DNA from: Orychophragmus violaceus | Lineage: Eukaryota; Streptophyta; Magnoliopsida; Brassicales; Brassicaceae | Direction: 5' to 3' | Assembly: GCA_030180135.1 (NCBI GenBank) | Contig: CM058239.1 | Location: 45,953,270 to 46,017,269 of the forward strand | DNA: 64,000 nt | The notes under the pieces: generated by a model | Database searches by the model: none | Told to the model about the DNA's origin: nothing | The model's input: only the letters and a program-made list of their open reading frames with translations | Made by a program: the position numbers and the translations under genes | In this document: piece by piece, positions 20,747 through 32,589 of the stretch | Position numbering within the stretch: the stretch's first letter is position 1 | Layout of the letters: each line of letters starts with the position of its first letter

Positions 20747-22214
20747 GTTGACTTTAGAAACAATAGAAAAATTCATAGCATTTTCATATAATAACCAATA
20801 TGTTACCGGTTAAAACATAGCTGAGACCCTTTCTAGTGGATGTATCTGCTGTTTCAGCAAGGTGATTGAAATCTTGTTGCAAGGCCCTCCCCGAACCCAT
20901 CAACCCGACCTGAGAAGATACAAATTATTAAATAAACACACAACAAATCCTCAATCTCGTGTATGGTCAGCCATTCAATGAATTATGAAAAAATTACTCT
21001 TGGAATTAGTTCGGTTATAAAAATAATAAAAATAAACAGCAGAGATGAGATCATGTCACCTGAAGTTTAAGGACGCTAGTTTTGTAATAATCGGTTCGAT
21101 TTCCATCCTGTGACCTAGCTTTCAGGAATCCAAAAACGACAGCTAACTGTACGAGACCCACCAGAATCATAGCGTACCAAAACGATTCCCCATCTGCGGA
21201 AGAGTTCTACGGTACAAACTTTTTTAAAAAATCCAGAAAATCTGTTCATCAACTTTTATAAGAACGCATGTGGCATCAGAAACCTCACAGATTATATCAA
21301 CAAACCTGATGCGATATCTGACAGACACTTTTGTTCCTAAATTCTTCCTTCTTTAACTGCTCATCGTAATCTCTCCTCTTCACAGATTCAGAGAGAACCT
21401 GAAAATTCAACCTTTCATGTCTAGATATTCATTATAGAAAGAAAATAGCGTAGCATCTAAGCTGAGAACTACCAAGCATTGGTGTATTTAGAAAACAATC
21501 AATGAATCCATCCTACAACAATCACCTCAAGTTTCTTGAATGATTCACTTGCCAAAGGACTTCCCCTATTTTTATCTGGACGAACCAGCATTTCCTAAGA
21601 ATATAAATAAAACCAACTAATCAACCAGCAGAGAAAACTCATAGCCAAGAGAACATACAAAGCCAGTTTAAGTAACATACCTTCTTCCTATACTGCCGAG
21701 GGAACTCCAATGCTTCATAGTATGAAAAGCTATGTGGCCGTGTTCGCGGCTTAGAATACTTTCTATAGGATGAAGAAGAGCTAAGAGACCATGAAGAATC
21801 CGAGTGTGAAGAGGAAGAAGAAGAAGAACTTCGAGACCCCGACGAGAAGCAGCTGCCACCAATCCTACCACCAGACCTAGCCAAGGCACAGTTTGGATCA
21901 TAGAACAAAAGTAGACCGAGAAAGACTGCGGCTACTGCAGGTTTCTTAAGGGATTCTAACACTTTCTTTATCTTAATCACGATATGATCAAACGAATTCT
22001 TCCATATCTGAGTAGGATCTGAATCGGTTCTGGCGTCTGTAACTGAACATGACGACTGTTTGTATTTGCAGGCGATTTGAAGACGAATCAAATTTGATTT
22101 GCGTTGAGGTTTGGAGAAAAAAAGAGTACTTGCATGATGAGTCGGTTGCGTGTATGAGAAAAAAGGATTCCATTGAAGCCGAGTTAGTTCCTGTAAAGTA
22201 GAAGCAACCGCCAT
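19660..22214 (-). CDS. Chloroplast DUF1517 protein, FLAP1-like
   Basis: Nine exons, all GT/AG and phase-consistent: 22214-21681, 21594-21526, 21398-21306, 21206-21060, 20909-20807, 20462-20407, 20313-20149, 19965-19852, 19752-19660. The total is 1374 nt, 457 residues. The Ser/Thr-rich N terminus looks like a plastid transit peptide. Residues about 90-112 are hydrophobic and end NCALARSGGRIGG, resembling a thylakoid-transfer or membrane region. A Ser-rich tract follows, and a second hydrophobic helix lies at about 242-262 (WYAMILVGLVQLAVVFGFL). The C-terminal half has the family block EERGKFDEETLVNVNSIKRQ and ends SERELLEDYPLLKPI. DUF1517 proteins of this type (Arabidopsis FLAP1) act in thylakoid/envelope acclimation to fluctuating light. 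The exact paralogue is not settled. No damage seen, so this is probably a working gene. Confidence 0.92.
20700..20742. repeat. (TA)n microsatellite in intron 5 of the DUF1517 gene
   Basis: About 21 uninterrupted TA units between the exons at 20807 and 20462. Confidence 0.95.
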
Positions 22215-22515
22215 AATCGTTTTTAAGGTTTTCCTGTGAACTCGTTAGGGTTTTGTGTATGTATTTGGAGGTTGATTTTTCTGGTGTGGATTACAGCACC
22301 TCTCTTGTGGTTCTTATTTAATTTTTTTATAATATTTTTTTTTACAAATGAGGAAAAAAAAAATATCAAAAAAAAAAAAGTGACCAATCACTGCAGGCCA
22401 CGTCAGCGTTACAGTATAAGTTGGGGTTCTTAGCTAAGGATTTGTTGTGTGTGGGTTTCTTAATTTTATTAATTTTTAAAGGCTTTTGCTTATGATTCCG
22501 AGCCGAAAACCAGTT
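22215..22515. other. 5' flank of the DUF1517 gene
   Basis: Upstream region of the minus-strand gene, with T- and A-runs near 22330-22380. From 22381 it has sequence like a MITE end (CCAATCACTGCAGGCCACGT, then GGGGTTCTTA). No promoter element is called. Confidence 0.4.
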
Positions 22516-22773
22516 AGAGCACGTCCAGCGTGCGTATCTTACGCGGGTGTCTTAAAAAAAACAATTAAATATTCGTGGGCCACACCGAAACAGTGTATAT
22601 ACGGGTTCAAAAAGTTCCTATTTATTATACCGTCGGCGCTACAGGATTAGTCCCTTTTTTTTTTAATTTTTTTCGCCAATTTAAAAAAAAATTAAAAAAA
22701 TTAAAAAAAAAAGAAAATAAAAAATCCACGGACGGTTTCACCGCTGTGGGTGCTTTTAAAAAGGATATGCTCT
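22516..22773. mobile_element. MITE-like element (candidate)
   Basis: The left end AGAGCACGTCC and right end GGATATGCTCT are imperfect inverted repeats (AGAGCACGTCC against AGAGCATATCC) enclosing about 235 bp with poly(T)/poly(A) arms. This fits a short non-autonomous DNA transposon. The target duplication is not clear. Confidence 0.45.
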
Positions 22774-23107
22774 TATACTATAGTTGCCCAAAAGAAAGTA
22801 TATATATACTATGGTCTTACAATCGGTTTATGCTTCAAAACCGGTTTTTATCTAGGGGTATTCATTAAGAGCATATACATTGATGAACCCCATCTTGGGG
22901 TTCTTAAAATTTTTTTAATAGTTTTTAGTTGGTTTTAAATAGTTAAGAACTCTTTTTTTTTTTTGCTCATCCATTGATGAACCTTAAGTGGGGTTCTTAA
23001 CAAAGATAAGTGTTTAAGAGACAAAACAGAGTGTCGCAAAACCAATAGCGATTATTTTCATTCTATAAACATGGTGATTGGTGATGAACATATATCTTGA
23101 GAACTAC
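22774..23107. other. MITE-like and filler DNA
   Basis: From 22868 the sequence AGAGCATATACATTGATGAA starts another element of the same style, with repeated GGGGTTCTTAA motifs at 22896 and 22993. It replaces the place where the last exon of the neighbouring GPT-like pseudogene should be. Confidence 0.35.
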
Positions 23108-24827
23108 CTGGAAAACAAGAAAATGGATGGAAAGAGACTTTTCTGATTTAGGACCAAATAACCTCAAGTAAACGTTGACGAGGGTCCGTCTTTTGTTCCG
23201 CCTCGTCAACGTCTTTTGTTCCGGTTAGTAAACCAGTTGCAGGATCAAACCTGGATAATCCAAAAGACAAGTTGAGTGATGTGTCTGTTTTTTAATCAAT
23301 CTACAGAAGGTAAGAACACAAAGATGGTTACCTCCGGAGACGATGGCGTGGACATTTGACAATACCAGCAAGCTGAAAGAGTTATATATAGTATGTCAGA
23401 TGGTTGAAAGATGAGTTCACAAGATTATAAGTATGTTGGAGATGAGTGTAATTAGATATGAACCTGACGAAGGGACAACAGAAAGTTCAGAACTTGAGGA
23501 AGAAAGATGATGAGGAGAGTTTCACTGCAAAAGCGAAAAAGAAGGCATTGGAATCAGTTGCTGGGTCATACACTAGCTGAATATATCTGAGCATAAAGAA
23601 TAAGAAAAAAAGGAAAACATTTACTATGATATGCTTATAAGAAGGCTATAGAGTTGATAGTTTTCATGTAATAGTATACCTTAAGTGACCCAAAATGCCA
23701 ACAACTGCCATAGTCATTCCGGCGAAGACTGTGTAAGTGTCTCCAACAAAAACTGAGGAAGGATACCTAATAACAGAAGATGGCAAGAACTGGTCAGAGA
23801 AAGCATTACTTAGAGAGCAAATATTTATGACCATATGATTAGGACTTACTGCAGCGGCAGTAACAACAGTTTGACCAATTTCAAGGCCATTCAAACCAGC
23901 GTGTATGTTTATAGAGTTTGTGCAAAAGACGGCAAGTAACCCCATGTATAACTTATATATCCGTCCTGCAACATTGAAACGTCTATTGAGCTAATCATAA
24001 TCATTTACCTCCTCCAAAGATACAATCATGGAAGTCAATGTGTGCGTAACATGTTAACATGCCACAAGAATCAGTACCTAGATCAAGCACTTCCAAGCCA
24101 ACATAAGCAACTAGAGGTTTCGGTATAACAATAGTTGTATGTCCAGCATAAACCATCAGCAGTGGAAGGGTAGCGAAAGATGGCAGGACAAGTTTCCTGT
24201 TGTTTGAGAAGACATAACATGAACTAAACTCGCTCGTTGAATATCATCAAAACAACATATAGAATATGCTAACTTACACTCTCCAAGGCACATCAAGTAC
24301 ATCATCTACAAACCCAAGCAAAATCATGAAGCAAATAGATGCTAGTGTTGCATTATACTCCACAAGCCACTGCACTTAATCATCAGAACATTGATAAGGG
24401 GAACCAACACAGGGTCAAGCTGAGAACAAACACACACTTACATTCGAAACTTCAGTGAAATTGAAATACTGAAATATTATTGCCACGATCAAGAAGACAA
24501 TACCAACAACAATACCCAATGACTCAGGCCTGAAAAAATGAAGCAAATTTTGATGAAATTTTTGAAACTGATCGATCACACATATATGAATCAAAACTTA
24601 CACTTTGATCCCACCAAGCTAAGCACAGCGTTAATAAGGATCGATCGTTTGAGCTCACTTTCAACCTTGTAGTGGAAACAGAGAAGGTAGAGATAGAGCG
24701 AGCACAGAAGAGTAGAGATCACGAAGATCACTCCCAATTTCGGCGGCGCTAGATGGAATACGTCGATCTTTTGCTCCGGTGGCACTGATTTGGTTTCTGA
24801 TGGATCGAGTTTACTGGAAATTGACAT
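23108..24827 (-). pseudogene. UDP-GlcNAc:dolichyl-phosphate GlcNAc-1-P transferase (GPT/ALG7) pseudogene
   Basis: Exon-like blocks: 24827-24602, 24529-24442, 24369-24278, 24196-24078, 23965-23850, 23766-23680, 23524-23464, 23372-23332, 23250-23108. Motifs match the first enzyme of N-glycan assembly in the ER membrane: LAPPKLGVIFVISTLL, PESLGIVVGIVFL, GFVDDVLDVPWRV with the DD motif, TNSINIHAGLNGLEIGQ, VFVGDTYTVFAGMT and VKCPRHR. Damage: the end of exon 1 has lost about 35 residues that normally precede PESLG. The exon between GLEIGQTVVTAAA and YPSSVFVGD is missing. Exon 9 has a roughly 22-bp insertion that shifts the frame. The last exon is absent. Introns are kept, so it is a DNA-level duplicate, not a retrocopy. 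Confidence 0.9.
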
Positions 24828-25530
24828 TGAAGAAGCTCACAAAATCAGTCATAAGATCACTTGCAATCACAAAATCAGTCATAGGATAGAGTTGCTTTAC
24901 CATCGCAACTCCCAAGCTTAGGAGAAATCATCATCAAAGCAGTTGTAGGATGATCGGCGGAACAACCGAGAAAAAACCGGGATCGATCCGGTTGAATGAA
25001 GAAAGGCGATTGGACTAGATCCAGAAATTCCGCCGTATGGACAGCTTGCGATGCTCCGGAGGACTGATTGACAATAACTGGAGGAGATATCGGAGTAGAA
25101 TCTGTCGAGGCGGTGATTGATGAAGAAGATGAAGGAAGATCACAGAAAAAAAAAAAGGCCAATCGCTTGCCCACACGTGGTTAAGAAACGGGATACTAAA
25201 ATCCTTAGTTTAGGATCGGTTCTAAACTTATTTTTTCTTATTCATTTATTTTTATTGCATAAATTCTAGGAACCTGTGAGAATCTTTAGTTAATATACTA
25301 CGATGTACATGGCCTAAGATGAACGATAACAAAACCGATAGTCATATTTTGGCTATAGAACTCATCACTGACGAAAGTGATAACCATGTGGAGATAGATA
25401 TCAATATATACTATATAGTATATAACCAATCGAATCTTTATTATTATTTTTTTTTTTGTAACTGAACCAATCGAATCTATCGATGCCATTTGTTATGATG
25501 AACATCGCCGTGGCTATGAAGGAAAATAAG
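24828..25530. other. Flank of the GPT pseudogene, unidentified minus-strand ORF
   Basis: A minus-strand frame of 99 codons (25174-24875, Ser-rich) lies just upstream of the GPT-like start and matches nothing I recognise. It may be the original 5' flank. Around 25155-25250 (CCAATCGCTTGCCCACACGTGG, then ATCCTTAGTTTAGGAT) the sequence resembles MITE ends seen near 22.4 kb. Confidence 0.3.
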
Positions 25531-25539
25531 AAATGTTAG

Positions 25540-26540
25540 CCTATGGCCCTTTTTTGTAAAAAAAATTCAAGGCCCTATATTTTTTTAATATAGTAACTGA
25601 TGAACTGAAAAATGTTTACAAATATGAATATTGTAAGAGATGGAACGTTTACAATTTTCTTTAATATAGTAAGTGCTGGGCTGACAGTCAGCCCAAAGTC
25701 TAAAGTAATTGTATCAAAACAAGACGAGGAAGAACTCTAAATAGTTATTTAATATATTATAAATTAAATTTACGAACTTGAGATTAAAAAAAAAGAATTA
25801 GGGTTAATTAATAAACACCCATTCATTTTCTTTTTAGTTCAGAAGTTCCTAAACGTCCTCCAGAATTCATTATTATTTTTTTCTTCCTCTTCTTTATTAT
25901 TTTTAAATTGCAAATTTGCAATCAACAATCACAAGTAAGCTTCTTTTATATTATAGTATCAATATTTGTACATTTAAGAAAGATTTGATTTGGGGGTTGG
26001 ATGAAACTATACGAGAACGTAAGATTTATTGTGTAGAACTGAATATAACTAAGCTTCACAATCGTAAGCGACAATTTTTTCAATTTTGTAATGAAAATTA
26101 TGGTATGTGTCAACAATTATAGTTTTTTTGGTGAATTGTGATGACTTTGAAGATATTTATCTAAATTCATGGATTGCTTTTCGAGTTTTATTAACAATTC
26201 CAGTTTCAGTTGCATCTGCCGAGAGAAGTTTTCCAAAGTTAAAGTTGATAAAATCTTATCTTCATTCAAATATGTCACAAGAGAGGTTGAGTGACTCGAC
26301 TATCATGTCTATCGAAAGGAAATCGCTCAAAAGTGTTGATTTTGATCGTTTGGTTAATGATTTTATTAGAAAACGGAAGAAAAATTATGTTTTAGAATTA
26401 ACAATTTGTTTTATTTTGGTTTTTGTTTATTTCGGAATGATGATGGTTATTATTGGTTTTATGTAAATTTGAAAAAATGATAATTTTTATATATTTTTAG
26501 GCCATATTTTTTAAATTTGCTTCCGGTCTCCGTATCTCTT
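25540..26540 (+). mobile_element. hAT-type (TTF-class) transposon remnant
   Basis: The region contains a hAT C-terminal dimerisation fragment and GGCCCTATATTTTTT/GGCCATATTTTTT-like ends on both sides, but no clear terminal repeats or 8-bp duplication. Most of the transposase is gone. Confidence 0.55.
26107..26466 (+). pseudogene. hAT transposase C-terminal dimerisation domain
   Basis: The frame encodes LLTIPVSVASAERSFPKLKL then IKSYLHSNMSQERLSDSTIM and SIERK, the hallmark hAT dimerisation block of plant TTF-type zinc-finger/hAT proteins (A-S-x-ERSFSKLK...R..M...RL..L). About 60 residues of the domain remain, with a hydrophobic read-through tail. The upstream frame (25916-26122) may be a decayed earlier part. 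Confidence 0.75.
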
Positions 26541-26609
26541 GACACGGCTCTGATGATGATACCAAAGGTTTTAATACAAACCTGGTGCTCACAACCAAAC
26601 AAATAATTT

Positions 26610-26766
26610 ATATCTAGATAGAATATGTTGCAGAACAAAAATTGCTAAATGTAATCCTGTTTTGTCAAGATCTATAGACCTTTCCAAAAATTTCAAAAAG
26701 TATTTCGGTTTTTTGGTTTCCACAAATAACATCACAATCCCGATATAGGGTAAGTTATCATCAAAC
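26610..26766 (+). repeat. Dispersed repeat, copy A (second copy at 57494-57664)
   Basis: Starts TATCTAGATAGAATATG and ends TTATCATCAAAC. The same ordered sequence with substitutions and small gaps recurs at 57494-57664 in the same orientation. The family is unknown. Confidence 0.75.
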
Positions 26767-27300
26767 CTGAGGACGGGTCCTATGTCCGGTTAAGATTGTC
26801 GACGGTGGCTCGTGTTTTGTGGCAAGCCTCATCGAGGTGGCTCACGCTTTTCTCCAGATTGAGTGGATCCTCTCGCGGTGTCTCCCTGCAGTGGTTCAGG
26901 GATGGCTCGGCGGTAGCATCTGCTCTTTCGATGGTGTTGCTCTGGTATTGTCGTCCATCGTTGTGGCATGGGTTTCCGGGCAGTGCTTGTTACCCAATAA
27001 GGTGTGGCAGATTGCAATCGTGTTTGAGGTTTGCTCTCGGGTTGGCTCCGGGTTGGACCGGTGTTGTTGGAGGGATTGTTCCGGACGAGAGATGTAGAGG
27101 CGCCGGTTTATTATTGCGGTTAATTTGTAGTTGTAGGGTGGTTATGGAGATATTCTTGATAATCACCCTGTTCGTTTCCTATTGATATTCTTGATAATCA
27201 GATGTAGAGGCGCCGGTTTATTATTGCGGTTCTGCATCAAAGATGGCGATCGGAAAATATCAAAGGACACGTCAGCTAAATGTTAAAATAAGAATCGCAG
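26767..27300. other. GC-richer DNA with a partial tandem duplication
   Basis: The segment AGATGTAGAGGCGCCGGTTT plus 12 more bases occurs at about 27089-27120 and again at 27201-27232. GATATTCTTGATAATCA also occurs twice between them, so about 110 bp was duplicated imperfectly. The 129-codon plus frame 26796-27185 has no recognisable domain. Confidence 0.5.
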
Positions 27301-29339
27301 CTCCGTTCGTGCGCAGAAAATCTGATGTCTGCGACGGTTATGAGAGTCGCTGATTTTTTTACGGCGATCATTATAACGGATGAAAAACACCTGCTGATGC
27401 GGGATAATTTTAGATTCCTAATCAATTACCCAAATACACATGTCGATGTAGCATTTGAGGTATCAATCCAGGAGGCAAAAAGAACAACACATCAAGAATA
27501 CAAGATACTACTCAAGCTGAGGTTTAAACTAACAATCCTAAACAGAAATCAAAACAAGAAACCAAAGAAAGCAAACAAGAAAAAAGAAAACACTAAACAA
27601 GAAGACAGACAAGATAAAAGAAGGGTCCTAGGATGAGGCTATGGAGACTAGATGATCTAAAGACAATCAATGATGCTTCAATCAATCAAACAATGCTAAA
27701 CAAGGCTAATGATCATTAATTAAGCTAATCCCATTCTCATGTTCATAACTACAATGATAATCATGAAATCATTCAATTCTCATTTGCAAATTACAAGACG
27801 AGCATGCAAGAATATCCATCAAATACCTTTTAGCAAAGCTAATTCTTAGGCTAAGAACACTAATAATTAGAGTAATCCAATCTCTTGGCACTAATCCCTT
27901 TGTATAATCTCTAATCAATAACAAACTCTCATTTTTGATTAAGAGACAAACAAGCAATCATATCAAGTTTTCATTACTAATAATCACCTTAGACAACTAA
28001 TATCTTAGGCTACGATGTGAAAATCCTCTAAAAATTTCATTCAAGTATTTCATCGAACACCTTTCGGGCATGAAAAAACTAACATCTAGGTTTAACAATT
28101 CTTTGGAAATCTAGCATAGAACACACCAAATTAGAGAAGGATCATTCATAATCAAGTCCTAAGCATCATTAATCATCACTTAAACCACCTAAACCAACCT
28201 CATCCACAAAACCCAAAAACTCTACTCCCTAATCACCATTGTTCTTCACAAATCATGAATTGAGAGAGATAGGAAAAAGATATTAACAAAAGAGAACAAA
28301 GTACTTAATTAAAAATCAAAATCAAAAGTTTACAAATCCTAAATCATAAACATAAGAAGAGAAAAAACTAGGCTTATGTGGCTTAGGATTTTCGAAACCC
28401 AAAATTTAGTATTTATAGTGGGGAGCTCGACACTGGAAATTTTGTAAATAAATGGGTCTGGTTTTTGTCTTCGCAGAAAAAAGTATCGGACGAGTTTTCC
28501 CGATGGATCAAGCCTATAGAATCCTGAGAAAAGTATCGGGCATATTTGCCCGATGGAGCAAACGTATAGAATCCTGAGAAAAGTATCGGGCGCGTTTGCC
28601 CGATGGAGCAAGCCGATAGAATCCCTGGTCACCTTCGTGGAATTTTCATCGGGCTCATATAGCTCCAAATGACTTCAAACCACCTCCATTGGAAAGCTGA
28701 CTAAATTTATCACAACTTCCATTTGTAGTCTCAAAGCTAAATGTCAACGGAAGGGCTTCATAAGACTCAATCTTTCAAGCTCATCAGTTTGGTCTTTCAT
28801 CACCATTTCACTTTCAATCACTCTCTGTTGTCTTCGTCGGGGAGAATTAGAAGTGTTAACTGTACTTTCTCGGACATTATCACTGGAAGGAAGGAAGTCA
28901 TTGTAGCCGAATAACAATGTCGAATAGGAGAAACAACGTCGACGAGGTCGCCGATTTGGGTAAGAAAGTCGAAATCAGTGAATAGTTTTGGGTTTCGACT
29001 TATATGTGTCATTTTGATAGGTTTGCGGGTTTTTGATTAGCGAACTGGGCTGATCACTTTATGGTTTGTAAAAGTTTTTGGGTGCATGGAATTGAACTAA
29101 CTATTTGGTTTCGATATCAATTTTTTTTTATTAGGTTTTCGATTAGGTTTTGGATGGGATGAAATTGAATTTATTAATAGCTTTTTTGATTGCTAATTGA
29201 AAGCGCAAAGTTTTATAATCTTATAATAGGCGCTGATACTTAGTGGGTTAATTTTATGTTTCCGGCTTTGGTGTATGTTATTGAATTTTTTTTAAAGTCG
29301 ATATATGAACGTTATAGTATTGTATGCACGTTCATTAAA
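27301..29339. mobile_element. LTR-type (LARD-like) debris, tentative
   Basis: Long non-coding AT-rich DNA without domains. On the minus strand 28640-28750 reads like the LTR interior of large non-autonomous gypsy-type elements (GCTTTCCAATGGAGGTGGTT followed by TGAAGTCATTTGGAGC). 28050-28080 contains GTGTTCGATGAAATACTTG, which I also associate with such elements. No boundary pair was found. Confidence 0.35.
28474..28624. repeat. Three-copy 50-bp tandem repeat with internal palindrome
   Basis: GTATCGG recurs at 28483, 28533 and 28583, an exact 50-bp period. Each unit contains an inverted pair such as CGGGC...GCCCG, able to form a short hairpin, and ends in ATAGAATCC. The third copy is the most symmetrical (TCGGGCGCGTTTGCCCGA). 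Confidence 0.9.
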
Positions 29340-29510
29340 AATATAACCGACTTCTATGGGTTCCTCAAACGCAGTTTACCTTGATAAAAACTGCATCTCA
29401 CCGTTCGACTACGGTTACCGGAGAGGTGGTTCATTTGAAATCACTATCCAACAGGGAGGAAACTCCCTTCATACTCGATAACTGATTATTTAGTTGAATT
29501 ATCACTGGCT

Positions 29511-30415
29511 TTGAAAAATCACAAGTTAGTGATAGAGAGAATAATGAAGTCGCAGTTTGGTAAGTTATTCAATATACCTCTCAGGCGGCTCGCATTCTCG
29601 GGCCAACTCGTACATGGATTACTTACACGACAAATGCAATGTAAGAGACTTCATCAGGCTTGGTTTGTCTTCGGCCCTAAAGCCATCAAGTTCTCTTTAA
29701 GGGAGTTTGGTCTAGTAACCGGATTTAAATGTGATCCGTATGAGAAATCATCTTCGGAAGCAGCCAAAACCGAAGTAGGTGAAACCGAGAGAGAGGCCGT
29801 GAACCCTGATGAGGAGCAGACCGTAGAAGTACCGCAAGGTTTGTGTGAGCAATATTGTTTATTAAGAACTGGATTTAAAGTATTTGTTTGGTGTGCGTTG
29901 CATGGATATATAAATGTGGTTTAATTGTTGAAAGATAAGATAATTATTTGTTTTTTCTGGCTTGAAAAACTGGCTCCAACTCATTGGAACACACTGATTG
30001 GAACGAGCAAGGCTGGAAATATCGATCATTTCATCATCCGACTGAAATCGGAACGGATGGAAGATGACACGAGGTTGCAGCTAGCTCTTGTCTTACTTGC
30101 CGACGGCGTGGTTGCTGTGGAGAATCAATAGTGGAAAGTGTCGAAGAAAACTGTTGAACTTGTCAAAGATGAGGAAATTTTTTTAGCATATCCATGGGGC
30201 CGGAAGGCGTTTGAGCTAACAATGCTAAACTTCACGGATATTGAAAAAAGGGAATGAAGGATAGAGTGACAAAGTCCTCGATAAACATGAAAGGATTTCC
30301 GATAGAAATTCAGCTCCTTGCCTTAGAAACAATCCAGGAACTACGAGCGAAGCTTCCAAGTGCATCTGATGAGCTAGACTTCACTATGTTCATACAGTGG
30401 CATGTATAAAAAGAA
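29511..30415 (+). pseudogene. DUF1985 domain remnant
   Basis: Encodes SQFGKLFNIPLRRLAFSGQL, then HQAWFVFGPKAIKFSLREFG and LVTGFKC, followed past in-frame stops (29922 and 30129) by RLQLALVLLADGVV, KVSKKTVELV and AYPWGRKAFELTM. In yet another frame it reads FPIEIQLLALETIQELRAKL. This is the DUF1985 region found N-terminal to Ulp1 domains in MULE-encoded proteins. At least two nonsense codons and a frame change inactivate it. Confidence 0.75.
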
Positions 30416-30700
30416 GACTATCGACTAAAAAGATGTCATGAATGTCGATCGCCTTCCTAAGGTATGAATGAAACAAAAATTAATAGATATGAACTTGTAA
30501 ACCTAGGGCATTTCAGTGGGTGAACGTATAGGAATATACATGATCATATAAACCTATTTTAGTTCTCTATGTGAATGTATACAAATTTTGATTTCGGGAT
30601 ATGAACGTTTATAATAGACTTATATATACATATTCAATTTATATAGCAACGCGTAAGAGTATGTAGTTTGAGTGTTATAGATGTTGTTCATTGACAAATT

Positions 30701-31477
30701 ATGTTCTTGTTGCAGCTCATTGTTGATTCAATTCTTCATGTTGATGATGAAGAAATGAATTCTAAAACTTGGGAATGGAATGATGATGATGAGGACGAGG
30801 ATGAAATGATAGCTTATTTGGAGGAAATTATTAGAGAGGGATATGCGTCCCCACAACTGACTCGTAGGTCCTGGCCCAAAGGAGACAGAACGTGGCCTAG
30901 GGTGCTGACAAGATAGAAGATGGAACAGTATCTCAAGAACAAAGAGGATAAAGAACGTAAGAAGAAACAACCGAAGGGAAAGGGAAAGAAGAGGGAAAGG
31001 GAATCTAATGAGGATGGTGACCCATGTCCTTATGCGTAGAGGACCTTCTCTAGAAGGGATGAAGGGTGGGAGAAAGAGCGAGAGACGGTGATTGATGAGG
31101 CCATTACAGAGGCTTTCGCAAAGAGCCAATCTATGTGGGCAGAAGAGTTGTGTACGCAGGTGGAGGCAATTGTAAAGGATATTGTTTAGACGCTTTTGAA
31201 GAAGCACAAGTTAGTTCCGTTGAAAACGGACAAGGAGAGGGAAAATAGAAAGGACATAATTCCAGACGCTGGTTTGGGTATCCCTATTGGAAGTGTGAAA
31301 AAGAAGGGAGAACGGGTTCAATTTGAAATAGAGGAGGCCACTGTGGCTGACAGTCCTATTGGGAAGCCTTTGGAAAGAGCTGATGCCAGTGGCAGTGGAA
31401 GCCCAGTTGTCCCTACGAGGCGTTCCTCGAGAATAACAGTGTCTCGGGGAAGGACCAGTAAACAGCAGCAGGCTTAG
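30701..31477 (+). pseudogene. Acidic/basic linker of the Ulp1-MULE protein
   Basis: Plus-strand frames 30701-30916 (NDDDEDEDEM) and 30919-31477 (KKKQPKGKGKKRERE, then RRSSRITVSRGR) look like the charged, low-complexity linker between DUF1985 and Ulp1 in these proteins. Stops at 30914 and near 31040 and 31190 break it. Assignment is by position and composition only. Confidence 0.45.
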
Positions 31478-32137
31478 AAGCAGCAAGTATATGTTTTGTG
31501 AACCCTTAATCAATATATGAACGTCATTTGTATTTAATTCATGTCTAAAGTTGCGACGTTTGATTCTTATAGAAGACGACATCTAACTTACATGGAGATG
31601 TAGCTTTGGATGATTTTGTCGATCCACTTCCCAAAACACGTGTTGCAAATGTGGATAGTGTGGGTATAGGTGGGATAAGTGTTAAGGCTGCGAAACCTGC
31701 CCGTAAGCAGAAGAAGCGCAAGTCCCGAGGTCTTAGGAAGAAGAAGAAGCTGCCTGAGTAGCATGTTAGTGCTTCTAACTCGCCAGTCGAGATCCCTGCG
31801 GACGAAGATATGTCGTATAGGGTATGTTTTACGGTTTGATCTTTTCATTCAGAAATGTTTTATGAATCACTTATCTCATATATGAACGTTCATATACATT
31901 GTTAATACATTTGAAACTTTACGATGTTTGATTCTTATAGGAGCCGCCTTCTAACCTACCCTCTCATTATTCTTTGGATCAAGAGTCGTGCCTAATCCTA
32001 ATACAAGAGATGAGCCGTCAGATAAGGTAGGTTTTCTTGTGTTTTTTTTCATTGGGAATGTTTTGAGAATCCCTTAACTCGTTTATGAACGTGTATTTGT
32101 AGTTAGTTCATGTCTAACTTGCGATGTTTTATTTTTA

Positions 32138-32395
32138 TTGGACCCGCTATCTAACTTCCCTCAAGAGCTCTCTTTGGATGAAGATGTGGAGGCCAATCCT
32201 AAAACACCTGGTGGAAGTTTGGAGAGGGTTGGAAGAGGTGAGACTGCAAAGTCGGCTGCAAATCGAAAGAAGCGCAAGTCTGGAAAACCTTCGAAGAAGA
32301 TGAAGAAGGTCACTAAAGATCCGTTGGATAAAGTATGTTCTCGGATATTCTTAAGAACGGACCGATTGTTAAAACATTATATCTCATCAGAATGA
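32138..32395 (+). pseudogene. Lys-rich exon of the Ulp1-MULE gene
   Basis: The frame reads NRKKRKSGKPSKKMKKVTKD and ends near a GTATGT donor at 32335. Similar basic exons precede it (31588-31760). Probably part of the same decayed linker. Confidence 0.35.
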
Positions 32396-32589
32396 AACGG
32401 ATGTGAACGAAAACTTAAGTGGACCGCTGAAGAAGAAGGTCAAAGAAGACACTACGGTGGGTGAACAATCCTTGTGAGAAAAATCTTCCGCCGATAGTGG
32501 GTTGGAAATGGTATTGACTTAACTCATGTATGTGACCGATCAAGCATATTTGTGAACGTACACTTATCTAGATATAAACATTCATTTAG

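Noticed and set aside
24875..25174. Minus-strand 99-codon frame upstream of the GPT-like start
   Set aside because: No recognisable domain and no splice-consistent link to the GPT exons. Kept only as part of a flank description.
26796..27185. 129-codon plus-strand frame
   Set aside because: GC-richer DNA with several overlapping frames on both strands. No domain, and it ends in a duplicated segment.
28474..28624. CRISPR-like array
   Set aside because: Three direct repeats without unique spacers, in a plant nuclear genome. It is a tandem repeat.
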